A DNA stretch of 64,000 bases from positions 1 to 64,000 of the forward strand of contig JAYKXP010000080.1 of assembly GCA_037176845.1 (NCBI GenBank), read 5' to 3'. Below, in pieces: positions 1 to 11,939 of this stretch. This DNA comes from Paramarasmius palmivorus. Lineage: Eukaryota; Basidiomycota; Agaricomycetes; Agaricales; Marasmiaceae. Within the stretch, counting starts at the first letter, position 1. Each line of letters opens with the position of its first letter. Made by a program: the position numbers and the translations under genes. Under the pieces are notes generated by a model. That model was not told the DNA's origin and made no database searches. It saw only the letters and a list, made by a program, of their open reading frames with translations.

Positions 1-609
1 AGGATACGAACTATTACAAGTATAGACTTAGAATGTATACACTCGAAGTAACCGAGCTTAGTAAGCTTCATCTCGACCAAAGACATTCAGACAATTCTCC
101 CTCGTATGTCTCTAATTTCTCGTTGAGAGATTTCTGTGCTTTGCGACCATAGGAAAGCATCTCTGATCCACTCCATCTTGAGGCGAAATTTCTGGGAGTT
201 GAATGAAGTCCGTAACCGACATCGTAAGGCTCGATTTGTTGTTACAGGAACTGGAGATGATTGTGGAGACTTGCTGGTGGATACCGGAATAGTGTCGAGG
301 TTTTGTGATCTACAAGATATGAAAGAAACGTTACTCGAGAAGATCCTCGAAGTGAGTGTTCAAAGGGAGATTGAGCGAGCTGTGTCAGAAAGAGTGGGCG
401 TTGGGTGTAGCTCAATAATTATGAGAAAATGTGTCAATTCTCAAGATCTCCGTCTTCGGACACGTTTGGCTTGTAAGCGGAGATACTGAGTTGAGTGCCA
501 CAAATGGAGTTTTTTCAACGTGGTTGCGGTCAATTCGATCTTGGGAAGCCGCAGTAGACGGCAGATGTGCAGCTAACACAGCGATATCCTATCAAAACCA
601 CCAATGGGT
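1..609. other. Left edge without a supportable gene
   Basis: An open frame runs on the plus strand at 136-489 (about 117 codons), but it opens with GTG rather than ATG, matches no family I know and has no visible splice signals. It lies just beyond the 3' end of the BAG pseudogene. It could be rearranged sequence of that gene's C-terminal region or unrelated DNA. I do not call it a gene. Confidence 0.4.
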
Positions 610-2558
610 TGGGCCTGAGTGTTGCTCTTTGCTCCTTCTCCTTCTATTCGCAACCGACCTCTTCCACTGCCTTTCAACCTCCTTTCAATTCTCTATCGCA
701 CCTTCGTACCCTTCTCGACATACTTCTTTCTCCCTCTGCCTCACTCAGCACTCCAAAGCTTCTCTACACATCAGCTGCGCTAGTAGACCGACCGGTATGG
801 TCTCGTAGTATCGCAGAGGGATGGTTTCTTGAATAGTGTACGCCAACTTCCTCGAACTGAGCTGTAGCAAGAGGACAGGTGAAGACGGCGCGATGAATGG
901 GTGTAAAGTCGAGTTTGAGATGGGAAGTGAATCTTGCTGCAGTACCATAAAACGCAGCCTCATAGTGGTTGACGGTGTCATTGTCGTTGACAACATTCTT
1001 GGAAGTAGCTTCACCTTCAGCCTTGGCCTGGGGTTTTCGGCTTTTGACTCCTTGCCCTTACGAGGGTGAAACGGGTAGCGAGGAGGAAGCGGTTGGACGG
1101 TGTGGTGCTGGTGCTGACGAAGCTTGCTCTCGTAGTGTCGCTGCATCAGCATCGAAGCCAAAAATGGCTTGCAAGTGTCCCTGATCTGGTGTTATAAGAT
1201 ATACAGCCGTGATTCAAGTTTCCTTGAGCGAGAAGTGGGCTAGGTCGTTTCTGGAAGTGGGGAGCTGCGAGGAATATCAGTAACAGAAAGGTGCCAGCAA
1301 TCAAAGGAAGACGTACAAATTGTTGCATGCGATGACGCAAGCTGCGTCTTGAACTGGTGAAGTTGTCGAAGTGCTAGATAGTGGATCTAGACCCCGGAGA
1401 AGGTCAGCTTTGAAGATGAAGTTGAGGTCGGTGGGAAGATGGGTCCTGTTAGAGCAGCTCCCATTAACTTGCGAGACCAAGAGACGAAGAGGAGCTGGAC
1501 GAAATCACTCTAGAGATTAAATTGGCTAAATCATCGGTTGGCTTGGGTTTGGGAGATGGACCTTGTGGAAAAAGACAGCGGCTTAGGGTGACACTAAGGC
1601 ACAGGTGCAGTGGCGGACGGATTCGGTTCCGGTGCCGTGCGAGGGCTGCCTGTTACTTCCAATAGTTGAGATTGTGGAAATCTTCAGGAGAAGGCGGAAA
1701 TCCGCAATTTTTAGCCGTCTTGGTGGCCCTTGGTGATATGGATTATGCCCTCTCGATGGAAGATCCTACGTGAATGGATAGGTCAGGATATGCACGAGAT
1801 GTATCGACAACCCAAACTACTGAGCGAGTCAACGGTTGTTCGAATTGACAGGAGATCTCTCTTCCAAAGTGATGTACACGGTTGAGCTGTTAGGTTGAAT
1901 AGGTCATCGAGTGGAAATGGAAATGAGCAGCTTTGCACCAAAGTTAATAGGATTGCAAATTACCTTGCCTGTTGAAGTGAGAGTGAACACGCGCCTGCAT
2001 GGTCTGAGACCTCGTCGCCGTTCCTGGAGTTCTTCTTTCTGTTCTCGTCGACGTCTGGACCAGCTCGAGTCGAATTCTTTATAGTCTGAGTTCTACTTCT
2101 GAGCAATTAATTTCGGCCGTCCTTCCTAGTATCACCTCTCGTTTCGTCTAGTAGATCTTCCGTTGAGAGATCGCTCGAAAGCTTGATCTTCTTCCATCTC
2201 GCGCTTCGAAGTCGATTGAGGACGGTCTCTGTGAGCATATCAGGATGCAATGGGGGTTTATAGGAAAGTGACGGACTGATGGAGAGAAAAAGTCGTTGTA
2301 CACGTCCAAGTGGGAAGTGTGCGCCTTTGCTAGCAGTGAATCTCCTCCAGCTCTGACTCTCAATGCTAAGCTCCTCTGCAAGCTGTTTCTTTCATCTCTC
2401 CAAGCTTTTGCCTCAGCGAGAAGCTCGGCCTCTAGCTATGCCTGCATTCAGCTAGTGACTGGCGAGAGATACTGCTAGAGATTTGTGAGTTGATTCGACT
2501 TGAGTGTCCGTAGAGATGATTGCTGTAATATGGATAGAACGAAGAGTAGCGGGCGCAT
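610..2558 (-). pseudogene. Decayed BAG-domain protein gene (third copy)
   Basis: Read on the minus strand, this stretch aligns at DNA level with the intact BAG gene at 26990-29453, from its ATG (complement of 2556-2558) to just past its BAG domain. Recognisable pieces include the N-terminal coiled coil, the HTSHL-VYND segment near 2300, three introns still at their places, and the region encoding LAYT, LRYYE and GLLAQL near 745-860. The frame is broken many times by short insertions and deletions and by stops, so no long product is possible. The match is closer to the 27 kb gene than to the 47 kb gene; for example, the HTSHL segment is present only in the former. Introns are kept, so it is a DNA duplicate, not a retrocopy. 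The acidic serine-rich tail of the intact gene is not recognisable here. Confidence 0.88.
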
Positions 2559-2639
2559 TGTGGTGGTGGTGAATTGTAGACTAGGTAAAGATATTATGAT
2601 GAGTTGGCGACATTTTCAATGGCTCGCTTTATAGGAATA

Positions 2640-2870
2640 ATTTGTAGCTGAGTGAGGCGTAGTATACTCGTACGCGCAAAAGTCATACTCACTGAAGGCA
2701 TTTGCAGATAAAAATTCTAGCAATTCGAAGGCAGAACAAGAAACAGAGTTTGACAAGCTTTAGACTCAGCCGCCGCTTGTCAGTCATCACACGTAAGCTC
2801 GATCGTCGCGGTAACTGTAGATATAGCCACAGACGCGTCTCATGTCGCGATGGACTGTAAAAACCGTGAA
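2640..2870 (-). promoter_or_regulatory. Relic BAG-gene promoter
   Basis: Upstream of the pseudogene start, the minus strand carries the same block found before the intact BAG gene at 26990. It includes a GACGCGTCTGTGGCTAT-like core, an ACAGTTACCGCGACG-like stretch, a TTGTCAAACT/TTCTTGTTC part and a CCTATAAAG TATA-like box. The order and approximate spacing match 26705-26925. The duplication therefore included the promoter. Confidence 0.75.
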
Positions 2871-2879
2871 CGTCCGCCA

Positions 2880-5423
2880 CTCGACGGTTCCAATGAAAGG
2901 TCTAGATCGTCTACTAGGTGGGGTTATCAAGCGGGAAAATTATATCGTCGCACAACAATTTTCATGTCTTGATATAGGTTGTTAAATGTGACCCGTCTCA
3001 GTAATTCATGCATCAGTGGCCAATCTGGATTAGCCAAGCTATATAAGTCCTCTGGATTAAGGTCTGGTAACGGAAAATCGTGTGTAGAAAGCTTTGTTTA
3101 TTTACATAGCTCTGCTATAACGATCCTATGAGGAAAGTCTCACAGTACTTAAATTCTTGAGCTCAAGAAAATTTTCAGCATTGACAACGTCTGGCCTCGG
3201 TAGAGATCCAGTCCTGAGATACAGAGGGATTCAAAATTGACTATGCGCTGTGAAAGATCTGTTTTGTTCATTTTTCAGGTAAGAATTGTCGAAGGCTCTT
3301 CACCTTAGTTGATGCCTATACAGGCTCCATACCATAGACTGTGCCTAGCGCCTAGAATTTTTGGACACAGGCCGGTCACTAAGATCGCCGTTACAATCTC
3401 AAGTACGATACGTCTTATCTGAAATGGACTCCATGCTTACTATGCCGATGCCCGAGCGGAGATAGCCATGATGTTTGGTCTAGTTACAAGCGCACGAAAT
3501 TGTGCACGACAGAGACGCGTCTAGTGGTGTGTGAATTCCTTTAGAGAAGCTCTTCATCGTCCCTCGACTCCCAGGTCGTCGAAGGAATTCCTTTCAACGG
3601 AAGCACCCCGGTTGCAGGTAAGTAACTACGTTCTGTAGACGGCGGTGTGTTTCTTTAAATTCAGATAGTCTGAGCGCCATATCGATAATCATGGAAACAG
3701 AACCTTCAACTGAGGGAGAACAGTAGTCTGGGCTCATTGGGGAGAAGATTTTAAGAATCAGTTTGATCAACCTTGGGACAGGGGCCTACGCTCCGTTCTC
3801 GGGACACTAGGAAAGATTCAAGTATAACTTCCGGGCTCACAACGGAACTTCGGTTGGGACCAGTGTTTTCGGACATTGTGGGAACAACTTGTGAGTGGAA
3901 TCCGAGTCAAAGCCTTTTTACCATACATTGATCTCCAAACTCATCCAGTTACCACTGCATGTGCTAAAATATCCACTTGGGAAACGACAAGAAGCTGGTT
4001 CAATACAAATTGGTGGATCCCCAGGGCAAATGTCCCTTCGGGCTACTGACGTTCCCGCGACCACATGTTTTATGGATCAATTAACTCGAGGTATCTATAT
4101 CCAGAATTCAAGTTACTTGTTGCTGTCACTGATAACACATTACCAGGAAGATCTCCGTCGCAAACCTCACTCTTGGTTCTTGCTGTCAAGCCAGCTCATC
4201 ACGCTGTTCAAGCTGTATCTGGAACACTCAAAAGAAGGTTTTGTTAATCATCTCACGACGAAACGGAAAATTGACCTCAACGCACAATCATAATAGTTGT
4301 GTACCCGTCCTTGGCACAAACCTTCACGGCGTCGAAGGCCTCCAGGTCTCGAGGTCCCTCCTGATGATGCAATGCTCAAGACGGCGGGATGTTGGCAGTA
4401 TGTGTCAAACAGCGGGATGTACCACAACTTTCATCGGGACGGGTCTGTCGACCCTGTATCTAGGTACACATTTAACTCCTTTGGTACCAAGCTGACACCC
4501 TGTCGTATTTAACAGTTCAAGCTTCAGGACCTGCCTCGTTGATAGATTGCGATGGTATTGAATTCTACCTCATCAATCTGATGGTGGTCTATCTACACAG
4601 GGCCTTCGAAAGGGGGATCGTTGTTGGATAACACAAATGAATCACGAGCCTTGCTTGACAAGTAAGACTCTGCCGCTTTTATGATACATATACGAACTAA
4701 GGGCAATCTATAAAGTTCTGTGGTCAAATGACAATGTCATCCACTATAACTTTGTGCCTAGACGGGTAGGTCTTACGACTTTTGCCTTACAAGAAGACCA
4801 GCTGTTCTACGACCCAAGACGAGCGATTCGTTCATCATTTGTTCGTTGTACTTACAACGGAATGAAGGGCTTCTACATCTCGTTCTGACCAGCCTTTCGG
4901 GATCCCTGTCTGCATGGAAAGGTTGCTGGCGACGTCAGATTGTCACCATACCCTGCTCATCTGAGTGCATTGGAGTATGAATGAACTAAAGTAGAATCCA
5001 AATGTATTGTAAACCTGCTGAGAGTTCGACGATCACTGATGTTCAGGTGTGCAGGCGAACATAGCTGGTTCTAGCGACGAGTCAGGATCATTCGTGTTTT
5101 AACGTCAAATGCGTGTGAGACGGTCACCGAAGGTGATCCAAAAGTGTGCTCTGAACCGCTGGAAAACGTGCTGGCAGGTCCCGCGTGGTCGGAAAACTCA
5201 AAGGGATCTCATTGTGGAGTGGGAGTTGCCCGGCTGTGCTAATTGAAAGAGGCAATGTTAACGTCGCCACCAGCGGGAAGGACATCTACCTGTCTCGAAG
5301 GTTCATTTAGACCTTAACTGGATAGATGTTGAAAACCCAATGTCCATAATACATGCACTATTACACAAACCATCGTAGCCGTACATCATCAAATGAGACC
5401 TTGTCGTGGAATTTTTACGATTG
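2880..5423. other. Gap with unassigned, possibly decayed sequence
   Basis: No gene can be supported here. On the plus strand, 3895-4293 stays open for about 132 codons in one frame, and an overlapping frame at 4065-4247 also looks protein-like. Further open pieces lie at 4241-4512. The reading switches frame and meets stops, and no motif of a known family is visible. The pattern would fit an old gene remnant on the plus strand. I see no terminal repeats, tRNA or transposase motifs. Confidence 0.4.
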
Positions 5424-7592
5424 TCAAGCACTTCCCGACATTCGTTTTGGATCGAGGTCGGACATGACAAAGGTCTCTGTTCGCACCTTGACGCCATGGT
5501 CTTCTCCGTCGAGAGTTTCGTCGAGTCTCCCTTTAGAGGCCGGCAGTTTGATTTGAGGGTCCGATGTCGCATAAGTGAGCGTACTTTCGGTACCCTGCGA
5601 TCTGGCCGCTGCTTGGCCTTCGATATCACCTCCAGGACCAGATGTGAACTTAAAACTAGTAGCTTGGTGGCTGCCATAAGTCACGGTGTCGGTGGTACGT
5701 CCAAGTTTGCGTAAATGTTCTCGGGCGTTGAGAGTAGCCAGCAGGCTATTGACGTACACTGCATATTACGCTTTAGTATTAAACTAGTCGTGTTAGTAAC
5801 GAGGACTCACAGTGCGCCGTGATGAAATCCATGACCATAGCCCAGATGGACGTGGGTCGTACGAGGAGCTGTGCTCACTTCAGCGAGAGTTGTCTCAGGA
5901 GCGATACGGTACTTACCACGATTGTTTGCATGATGACGACGAGGCTTTCCTGTTTTCAGTCCTAAAAATCCATGGATATGGCGAGTGCCACTCACGTCGT
6001 CAACAGGAATCTATTCATTGCATATATCATTAAAGTCCTGAAGAGTCTCACGGACCTGAAAGCAGAGAATTAGTATAAGACTAGACGAAGAATCGTTACG
6101 CACTCACCCCTTGAAGTCAGTGGCAGTCTGTGCACCGTGAAGCACGGTACATAGGACACCTGCCGTCAGGCCGTCGACGAAGACACGTATCACATACATC
6201 GGCACCAGCCCAGGATACTAAGGACCGTCTTCAGTATCCGAAACTCCTTCAGGGATGTAACCTTCTTACCACAATGACATGCAGCTTGGGGATTTCCCAG
6301 ATCCTGTACCTTTATGATCACGCAAATTAGAACGGCTACCACCAGGGATGTCGTGTATAAAGACATACATCTCGACGACGACATCTAAGCATAGCAGGAG
6401 TTAGTGGTAACAAACATACAAATCCGAAAACAAGGCTTACACAACCCAAATCCTACAAGTTACGTAGAATTTACTTGAGCTTCATTGTTCACAAGGAAAG
6501 TGAAGACATACCCAGCTGCCCTAATATAAGAACCGCCTATCGTATAATCAGTCTCCACGTTATCAATCTCTGCTAGGTGATATACGCACATACGATACCA
6601 TAAGCGCCGTTCTCCAGGGCTTTCTAGTCACTGTTTTTGAGGTTGTTTCTGTCTGCTCTAATGGACGACTATAAACGAATCACTTACTACAATATATCAT
6701 GTACACGAAGTACCTGAAAGGTCTCTGGTCAGTAAAGTTGAGCAATCGGCTTGACTGAACTCACAGTTCGATCATAAAGCAAATGATAGTCTACACCACA
6801 AAGGTCTGAGCAATCCTCCGTAAAAGGCGCATATGACCACTCACCCCGATGACGCTCGCCGCCTAGCATGAGCAGATAAGCCATTGGTACAAGACCCGAA
6901 ATTCCCGGTAAATGAACATACATAGACAGACCTAATTATCAATGAGCACTGTACCTCGCTAACGAAAGGTCAAGGAACACTAACCACTCTCCCTGTATTA
7001 GAGACTCCGGTCGACTGTAACTCAGGATCTGACAAATCGTCATTTCCATGTCGAGTAGCATTAACCGGGTATATCATACGCACACTATAGTGATACACCG
7101 TATGACATGCTAGAATGGGGTTTGTCAGCGGATAGTTATGGCAAGTTCGTAATTGTGCCGCACTCATCCATTCATGTACAGACTCGGTGATTCTGAAACG
7201 GCCATTCTAAGTTGGAAAAGTGCGGAGATATGAAGAGAATCCCGTACCCCAACACAATAACCTGGGGATTGCCATTAGCGCCAGAGCTGTAATGACTTGG
7301 CATACACGCACCATGAGTTTGATCCACTTGCTGTCTCGAGGGTAGTTCAAGAAATAGATGTAGATCTGAACTTGGTGTTAGTCTACCCGAGAAAGCCGGA
7401 TTTGGTAGTGACTGCGAACCTGAAGTAGGGAGATGCCATATAAAGGGAGCGAGAACATGCAGCAAATGAGGGAACCGCCTGAAAAAAGGTCAAAGTTCTC
7501 TTTGGGCTGGGATCCAGACGAAGACACTGACCATACGTCTCAGAGAATTGCTCTTGTGTAAAGGGTGTAGGCCTATCTGGGAGGCCGGACAT
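5424..7592 (-). CDS. DUF6534-type seven-helix membrane protein, copy 1
   Basis: The gene encodes a multi-pass membrane protein of a large basidiomycete family of unknown function. The start is the ATG at 7590-7592 (MSGLPDRPTPF). Many short introns follow, and splicing gives a family-like series: GGSLICCMFSLPLYGISLLQ, then IYIYFLNYPRDSKW, then a CHTVYHYS segment near 7100, and near the end the hallmark LYVNSLLATLNAR (about 5735), followed by a polar cytosolic tail. The tail ends with ETFVMSDLDPKRM, almost the same as in the copy at 34794-36879. Downstream on the same strand is the BAG pseudogene; upstream is a P450, also on the minus strand. The exon structure is intact, so the gene is probably functional. 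The family has no proven role; G-protein-coupled-receptor-like topology is only an inference. Confidence 0.8.
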
Positions 7593-7660
7593 CTTCTAAG
7601 CGTCAATGGGCGGCGGGGACGAATGGAAGCGTGCAGCTACACGACTACTTACCACCACTC

Positions 7661-7668
7661 TTTATATA
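7661..7668 (-). promoter_or_regulatory. TATA box of DUF6534 copy 1
   Basis: TATATAAA on the minus strand, about 70 nt before the ATG at 7592. The paralogue at 34794 has TATAAAG 76-82 nt before its ATG, so the core promoter layout is conserved. Confidence 0.55.
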
Positions 7669-9644
7669 TCTTCTGATCAGAGAAGCAATGTGAGCCGGAG
7701 ATCAATTGCATTGAATCTGATTGTGTTGGCAGTGTTACGGCGGTTTGCGTAATAATGTTAGGATGTTTGATTGATAAGTGGAAGTTATTGCCACTGGGGA
7801 ATTCGGCTTGACTGCACTACCGACTGGGGAAAGCGAGCGCATTCATTTCTCGCGTCATTCTCTCATGGAAGATCCCGAAGGGCCCTTCAAAATTTTAGTT
7901 ATCCACTGAGTTCGGTACCTCCGTCTCTGGCGGTGGGGGACGCTCAAACGGCTCGGAGGTTATTTCTGGTGTTACTAGGGCATGATAGCAAAGGCATAGG
8001 CGTACCTGATACACTTCTGTGGGTTTCCCATTCTGGACACAAGGTTTGATACTACATAAGGACAGGAGAAGGCATCTGCGAGATAGTAACCTTGATTTCT
8101 CACAGTCAGTGACACATGTGTCTGGAGAGTTGATATATTGCTTCGCTCACCTGAACAGGTTTCAGTATTCGCGAAACTGAGGAATCGACTTGAATGAGGT
8201 ATAATTATGCCATTAATTCTGGATGATTGAAGTGTCCAACGGAATTCACGGTACAAATTCTTGGAGTCTACGTACTGTGTATCGTACAAGCCTGAATTGT
8301 CTGAGGATATAACATCCCTCATTAATACGTCCACTGAAGTAGCGAGAGCCAGACCTGGGTAAGTACTAAGAGGCAAAAGCCATGAGTTGAGTATACACCA
8401 TTTAGTAAATGTAGCATTCACCGTCCAGAACCAGATGTAAGACCAGCGGGCAAGTTGATCAATTATGATGAAAAGGATTTCGAGAGCACTAGTAGAGTGA
8501 TGAACTCATCCTGGGCTTTGCACCGTGGCTCTCGACGAGGTTCCGTCGCCTTTTCTTACGGAGACTATATGAATGACTTTTGCAAGCTATGAACCAAAGC
8601 GGAGCACATGTAGAGTTCCTACAGCAGACCCATCCCATAGCCTGCTTGTCAGTGCTCTTGTACCATGTTCCAAATGTACATGCAGCATGATGTTCTTGAA
8701 GTTGACGATGATGTGCTAAAAGGATGGTTGTGTACATCACAGGGCACTTCGATATATGGTGTAGACGATTGAAGAACGTGTTACTATCTTCTTCCGGGAT
8801 GTTCCTAGCATCTATTCGGACGAACTGCTGGTAAGTGGAGTCAGCACATGCGACTAGCACAAGGGACGCACGACGCACGAAATGGAAGCGGCTGTTACTG
8901 AAAAATGATCCTTCGCTTCGTTATCACCTCCACTATTAGAAAACCACTTCTGTCCTAGCTTCGTGTTCACAATACCAGCATAATGGCACCTTCCACACTA
9001 AGGGTGGTTAGAATACTAATGAGGTCTAGGGAAAGTCGACCACCCACCTTCACTTCAATTCTGCCTTCCGACTGCTATATTTCGCGGTGTTTACGCCGGG
9101 GTAGGATACAATTAAGTCCTGGATTTGACCAACACGCTGACCACTGATAGATGACTATATTTTGCAGTTTTGACCGTTCGATGAAGGCTCGAGCTAGTGC
9201 GTGACAAAACCTAAATATGTCAGGACAATGAGGAAAGATCGGTTGAAATCAACCCACCAAGTCTTTGCGCGCGTTTTGAAGCCACTAGCTATACTATAGT
9301 ATCATGAACGTCAAAAAGAAGTCTGAGGATTGCGCCGGCGGTGACGGACAGTGACTACCCGAGGCCCGACGGGCTACTCGGCCGATCGGGCGGCTTAGCT
9401 CAAGCCAGTGTTCAACGTTTGGAGCTCGGGACTTTCATGCTCAACTGGGTCAGCTCATATTACAGGGCGATGGATCATGTAAGGTTGCAGTTCACGGCCG
9501 GAGCTGAAGCATTTTACACTAAAGTCATCTCCCATCGGTGCTAGAGCGAGTCATCGTACTTCTCATGTCGTACTAATCATATCATTGAGTTCCAGCAAGA
9601 ATCAAATTTCGACATTCATGGATATAGATATCAGATCTGGAAGA
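7669..9644. other. Gap with two unassigned minus-strand open frames
   Basis: The minus strand has open frames at 7975-8421 (148 codons) and 8489-8878 (129 codons), arranged as neighbouring exons might be. The first contains a hydrophobic stretch near its start (ILNSWLLPLSTYPGLAL); the second is rich in Cys, His and Trp (for example GWVCCRNSTCAPLW). No family is recognised and no joined model could be settled. The rest of the gap, 8900-9640, shows nothing but short open frames. Confidence 0.35.
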
Positions 9645-11939
9645 TCATTTACGAGCGGTGAAAATCACAGGAAGCCGGCCCACACGGAGTATGAAGAAAT
9701 CCTTGAGATCGCGCTCCCATTCTCGCGTGTCCCATCCTGGTTCGAAGGCTATATCGAAATTCGCAACGATGGCAGCGATGACTGTTCTCATTTCCACCAG
9801 TGCCAAAGCCTTACCCGCACAAGCGGTTGGGCCTACGCAGACGTAAATAACAGGAAACGTGAAAAGGGTCGGGAACGCGTACCGTGACTAAAAGGAAAGA
9901 ACGCTATCTCTTGGCCCATACGGTAGTGTTGTCTTTCAGGCTCAGTCATGAACTCGGTAGCATTTGCCAACCAGCGCTCGGGCCAGAAACGATCAGGGTA
10001 TGGCGACCAATATTCAGGATCGTGGTGAACTAAATACAGTACCCGTAAGAACCCGTAGCGACGCCGATAGGAATACTCACTGCAATAATGGGAAACTTGA
10101 ACGTTTGTCATCGGAGGAATATAGCTGGGATCTCGGTGAGAAGTTAAAGACTGAATGTAGAGAAGGACCCACTAGCCATTCACCATCTCCCCGGCCCCAT
10201 TTTCGTTCGTTAAGACCCGCTGGAGGCCGTTAGGTGCCAAGGGTTGAAGTCTCAAGCTTTCGTTGCTAGGAGTAGATTATGTTGAGAAACTGACGTGAAA
10301 CCTAGACAATATGCTCATACATGACAGCATTCAGGTAAGGAAGGTTCGCGAGTTCAGCTGCCGTGGCGTCCGTATGACAATTCAACTCGTCCAACTCGGT
10401 CCGGAGACGGTGGAAAACTTTGGTTGATGACACGAGGAAGAAAAAGACGTTGGAGAGAGCGGCAGCGGTAGTATCCGAGCCTGCCACACCCTATGGGTCA
10501 GCATTGTCAGTCTGAGAATCATGTCTTGGACTCAAATACCAGCTATGATTGCGAAGACTGCTTCCGCGATTAATGTTGGCGTATCAAGCCGTGGATCGTC
10601 TTCATATTCTCCAAGCTGTGGATTTATTAAAGCTCAGCGAGACGGAGGTCCATGAAGACTAAGAACATACTAGGTAAGAAAATAGGTCCCGCGTGCTGGA
10701 AGGTCCTCGTTCAATTCTGTTCAGGATGGTTTGTTTTGCGAAATTCATGTGTGACTTGAGATTGGACGATCCGAGAGGCAAATAATTGAAAAAGGCGCGT
10801 ATCCATGGTATAGTGCCCGCGGCCTCATGCAATCTACGAACTTGTCAGTAAGATACGGACTCTCCGAGAGAACTCAAGTACGCACGCGACCACACATTTT
10901 GACAATGCGATAATACCGGTATCATCCTTCCCTATTCTCATGACGTTGTAAACACCTCCGTATCTAACGTGGGCTTCAATGGAAGGTCAGGAATCGTTGA
11001 ACGACGTACTCACGCTAAGTCGCCCATAAAATCAAATCTGAATGTAAGTTGTGAGACAGGATCAGCGGGGAATGAAGAAAGCCAGAAAAGGACTCACGAG
11101 AAATATGACAACCACTGTGCAAAATCAACGACTTCAGTATCACACTTCCGAACCAGGTTGTCCACGAGTTCCGTAGTGCGAGCAGCTAGTGGCATGTCAT
11201 AGTCTTTTAAAGCTGCCTTGTTGAGACCGCGATCCCACAAGCGCCTCCGCTGAGAGTGTTCTTTCAGACTTCGTAGTCCAAGTATACTGGATATACCCTC
11301 CGGTCTCTTAATGGCATCATAACCTATCTGTGATATCAACACATTAACTGAGGGTCAAAATGGAAAGGGCTCACGAGCCGATTTCAGGAATCGAGGTGAT
11401 CCCTGGATAATTGGCAAAGACCCCGCGTCCGAAATGTGCAAGTGGTTGGGCCCTGAAACTGGAAGATGAATCTTGCTGTCGAGTTGAGATGCAAGCTGGG
11501 TCGTACCAGTTCGGACATATCGACCATACTTGATATGCAACGCTTGATAGTATTGATGTTGTTTTCCTTGCAGAAGAATCCATAATGCTGGGAGTCGAGA
11601 GACTCTGAAAAGTATGGGGCCCGGGTACTTGAATAAGGGATGGAAGGATGATACACGGTACGCCATTGTGGACAATATTAGCGTTGCCCAGAAAATTAAG
11701 CAGACACGGAGATAGCCAATCTCAGTCGAAGTAGATCTTGATCCCAAGAATAGCCCCAAACAGGTCGGAACCATGACAAGGAGTAACAAGAGGGATATCA
11801 TGCCGCGTGGTTCGATTCTATTGAAGACAACATGGACAACCTAGAACCTGATTGATTATACAACATTCTCGACGATGGATTTACTTACCAAAGCGCAGAC
11901 AATAGTCACAGTGAGGGGATCATCGACAAGAAAGTACAT
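9645..11939 (-). CDS. Cytochrome P450 monooxygenase (CYP67/pisatin-demethylase-like group)
   Basis: This is a membrane-anchored heme-thiolate monooxygenase. The likely start is the ATG at 11937-11939 (MYFLVDDPLTV). An intron joins this exon to VVHVVFNRIEPRG and a long hydrophobic anchor; the later ATG at 11801 would lose the family-typical NRxEP segment. Next come FHPLFKYPGP, HIKYGRYVRTGPN, the I-helix AGSDTT (about 10480), the ExxR motif ESLR restored by an intron near 10310, the PERW meander (WPERW) near 10000, and the heme loop FFPFSHGPTACAG, completed by an intron near 9850. The C-terminus is about LPVIFTARK. All key residues are present. The gene is divergent from the transporter at 12891 and upstream of a DUF6534 gene. 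It belongs to a different P450 group from the enzymes at 32334 and 37780. The substrate is unknown. Confidence 0.85.

Noticed and set aside
745..1161. A 138-codon minus-strand open frame as an independent gene
   Set aside because: It is one surviving frame segment of the BAG pseudogene; the flanking frames continue the same homology after indels.
2880..5423. Remnant of an alpha/beta hydrolase upstream of the BAG pseudogene, as in the intact modules
   Set aside because: I looked for the conserved ERPNHGD and GHS blocks on the minus strand and found none, so the hydrolase was not part of this copy or has vanished.
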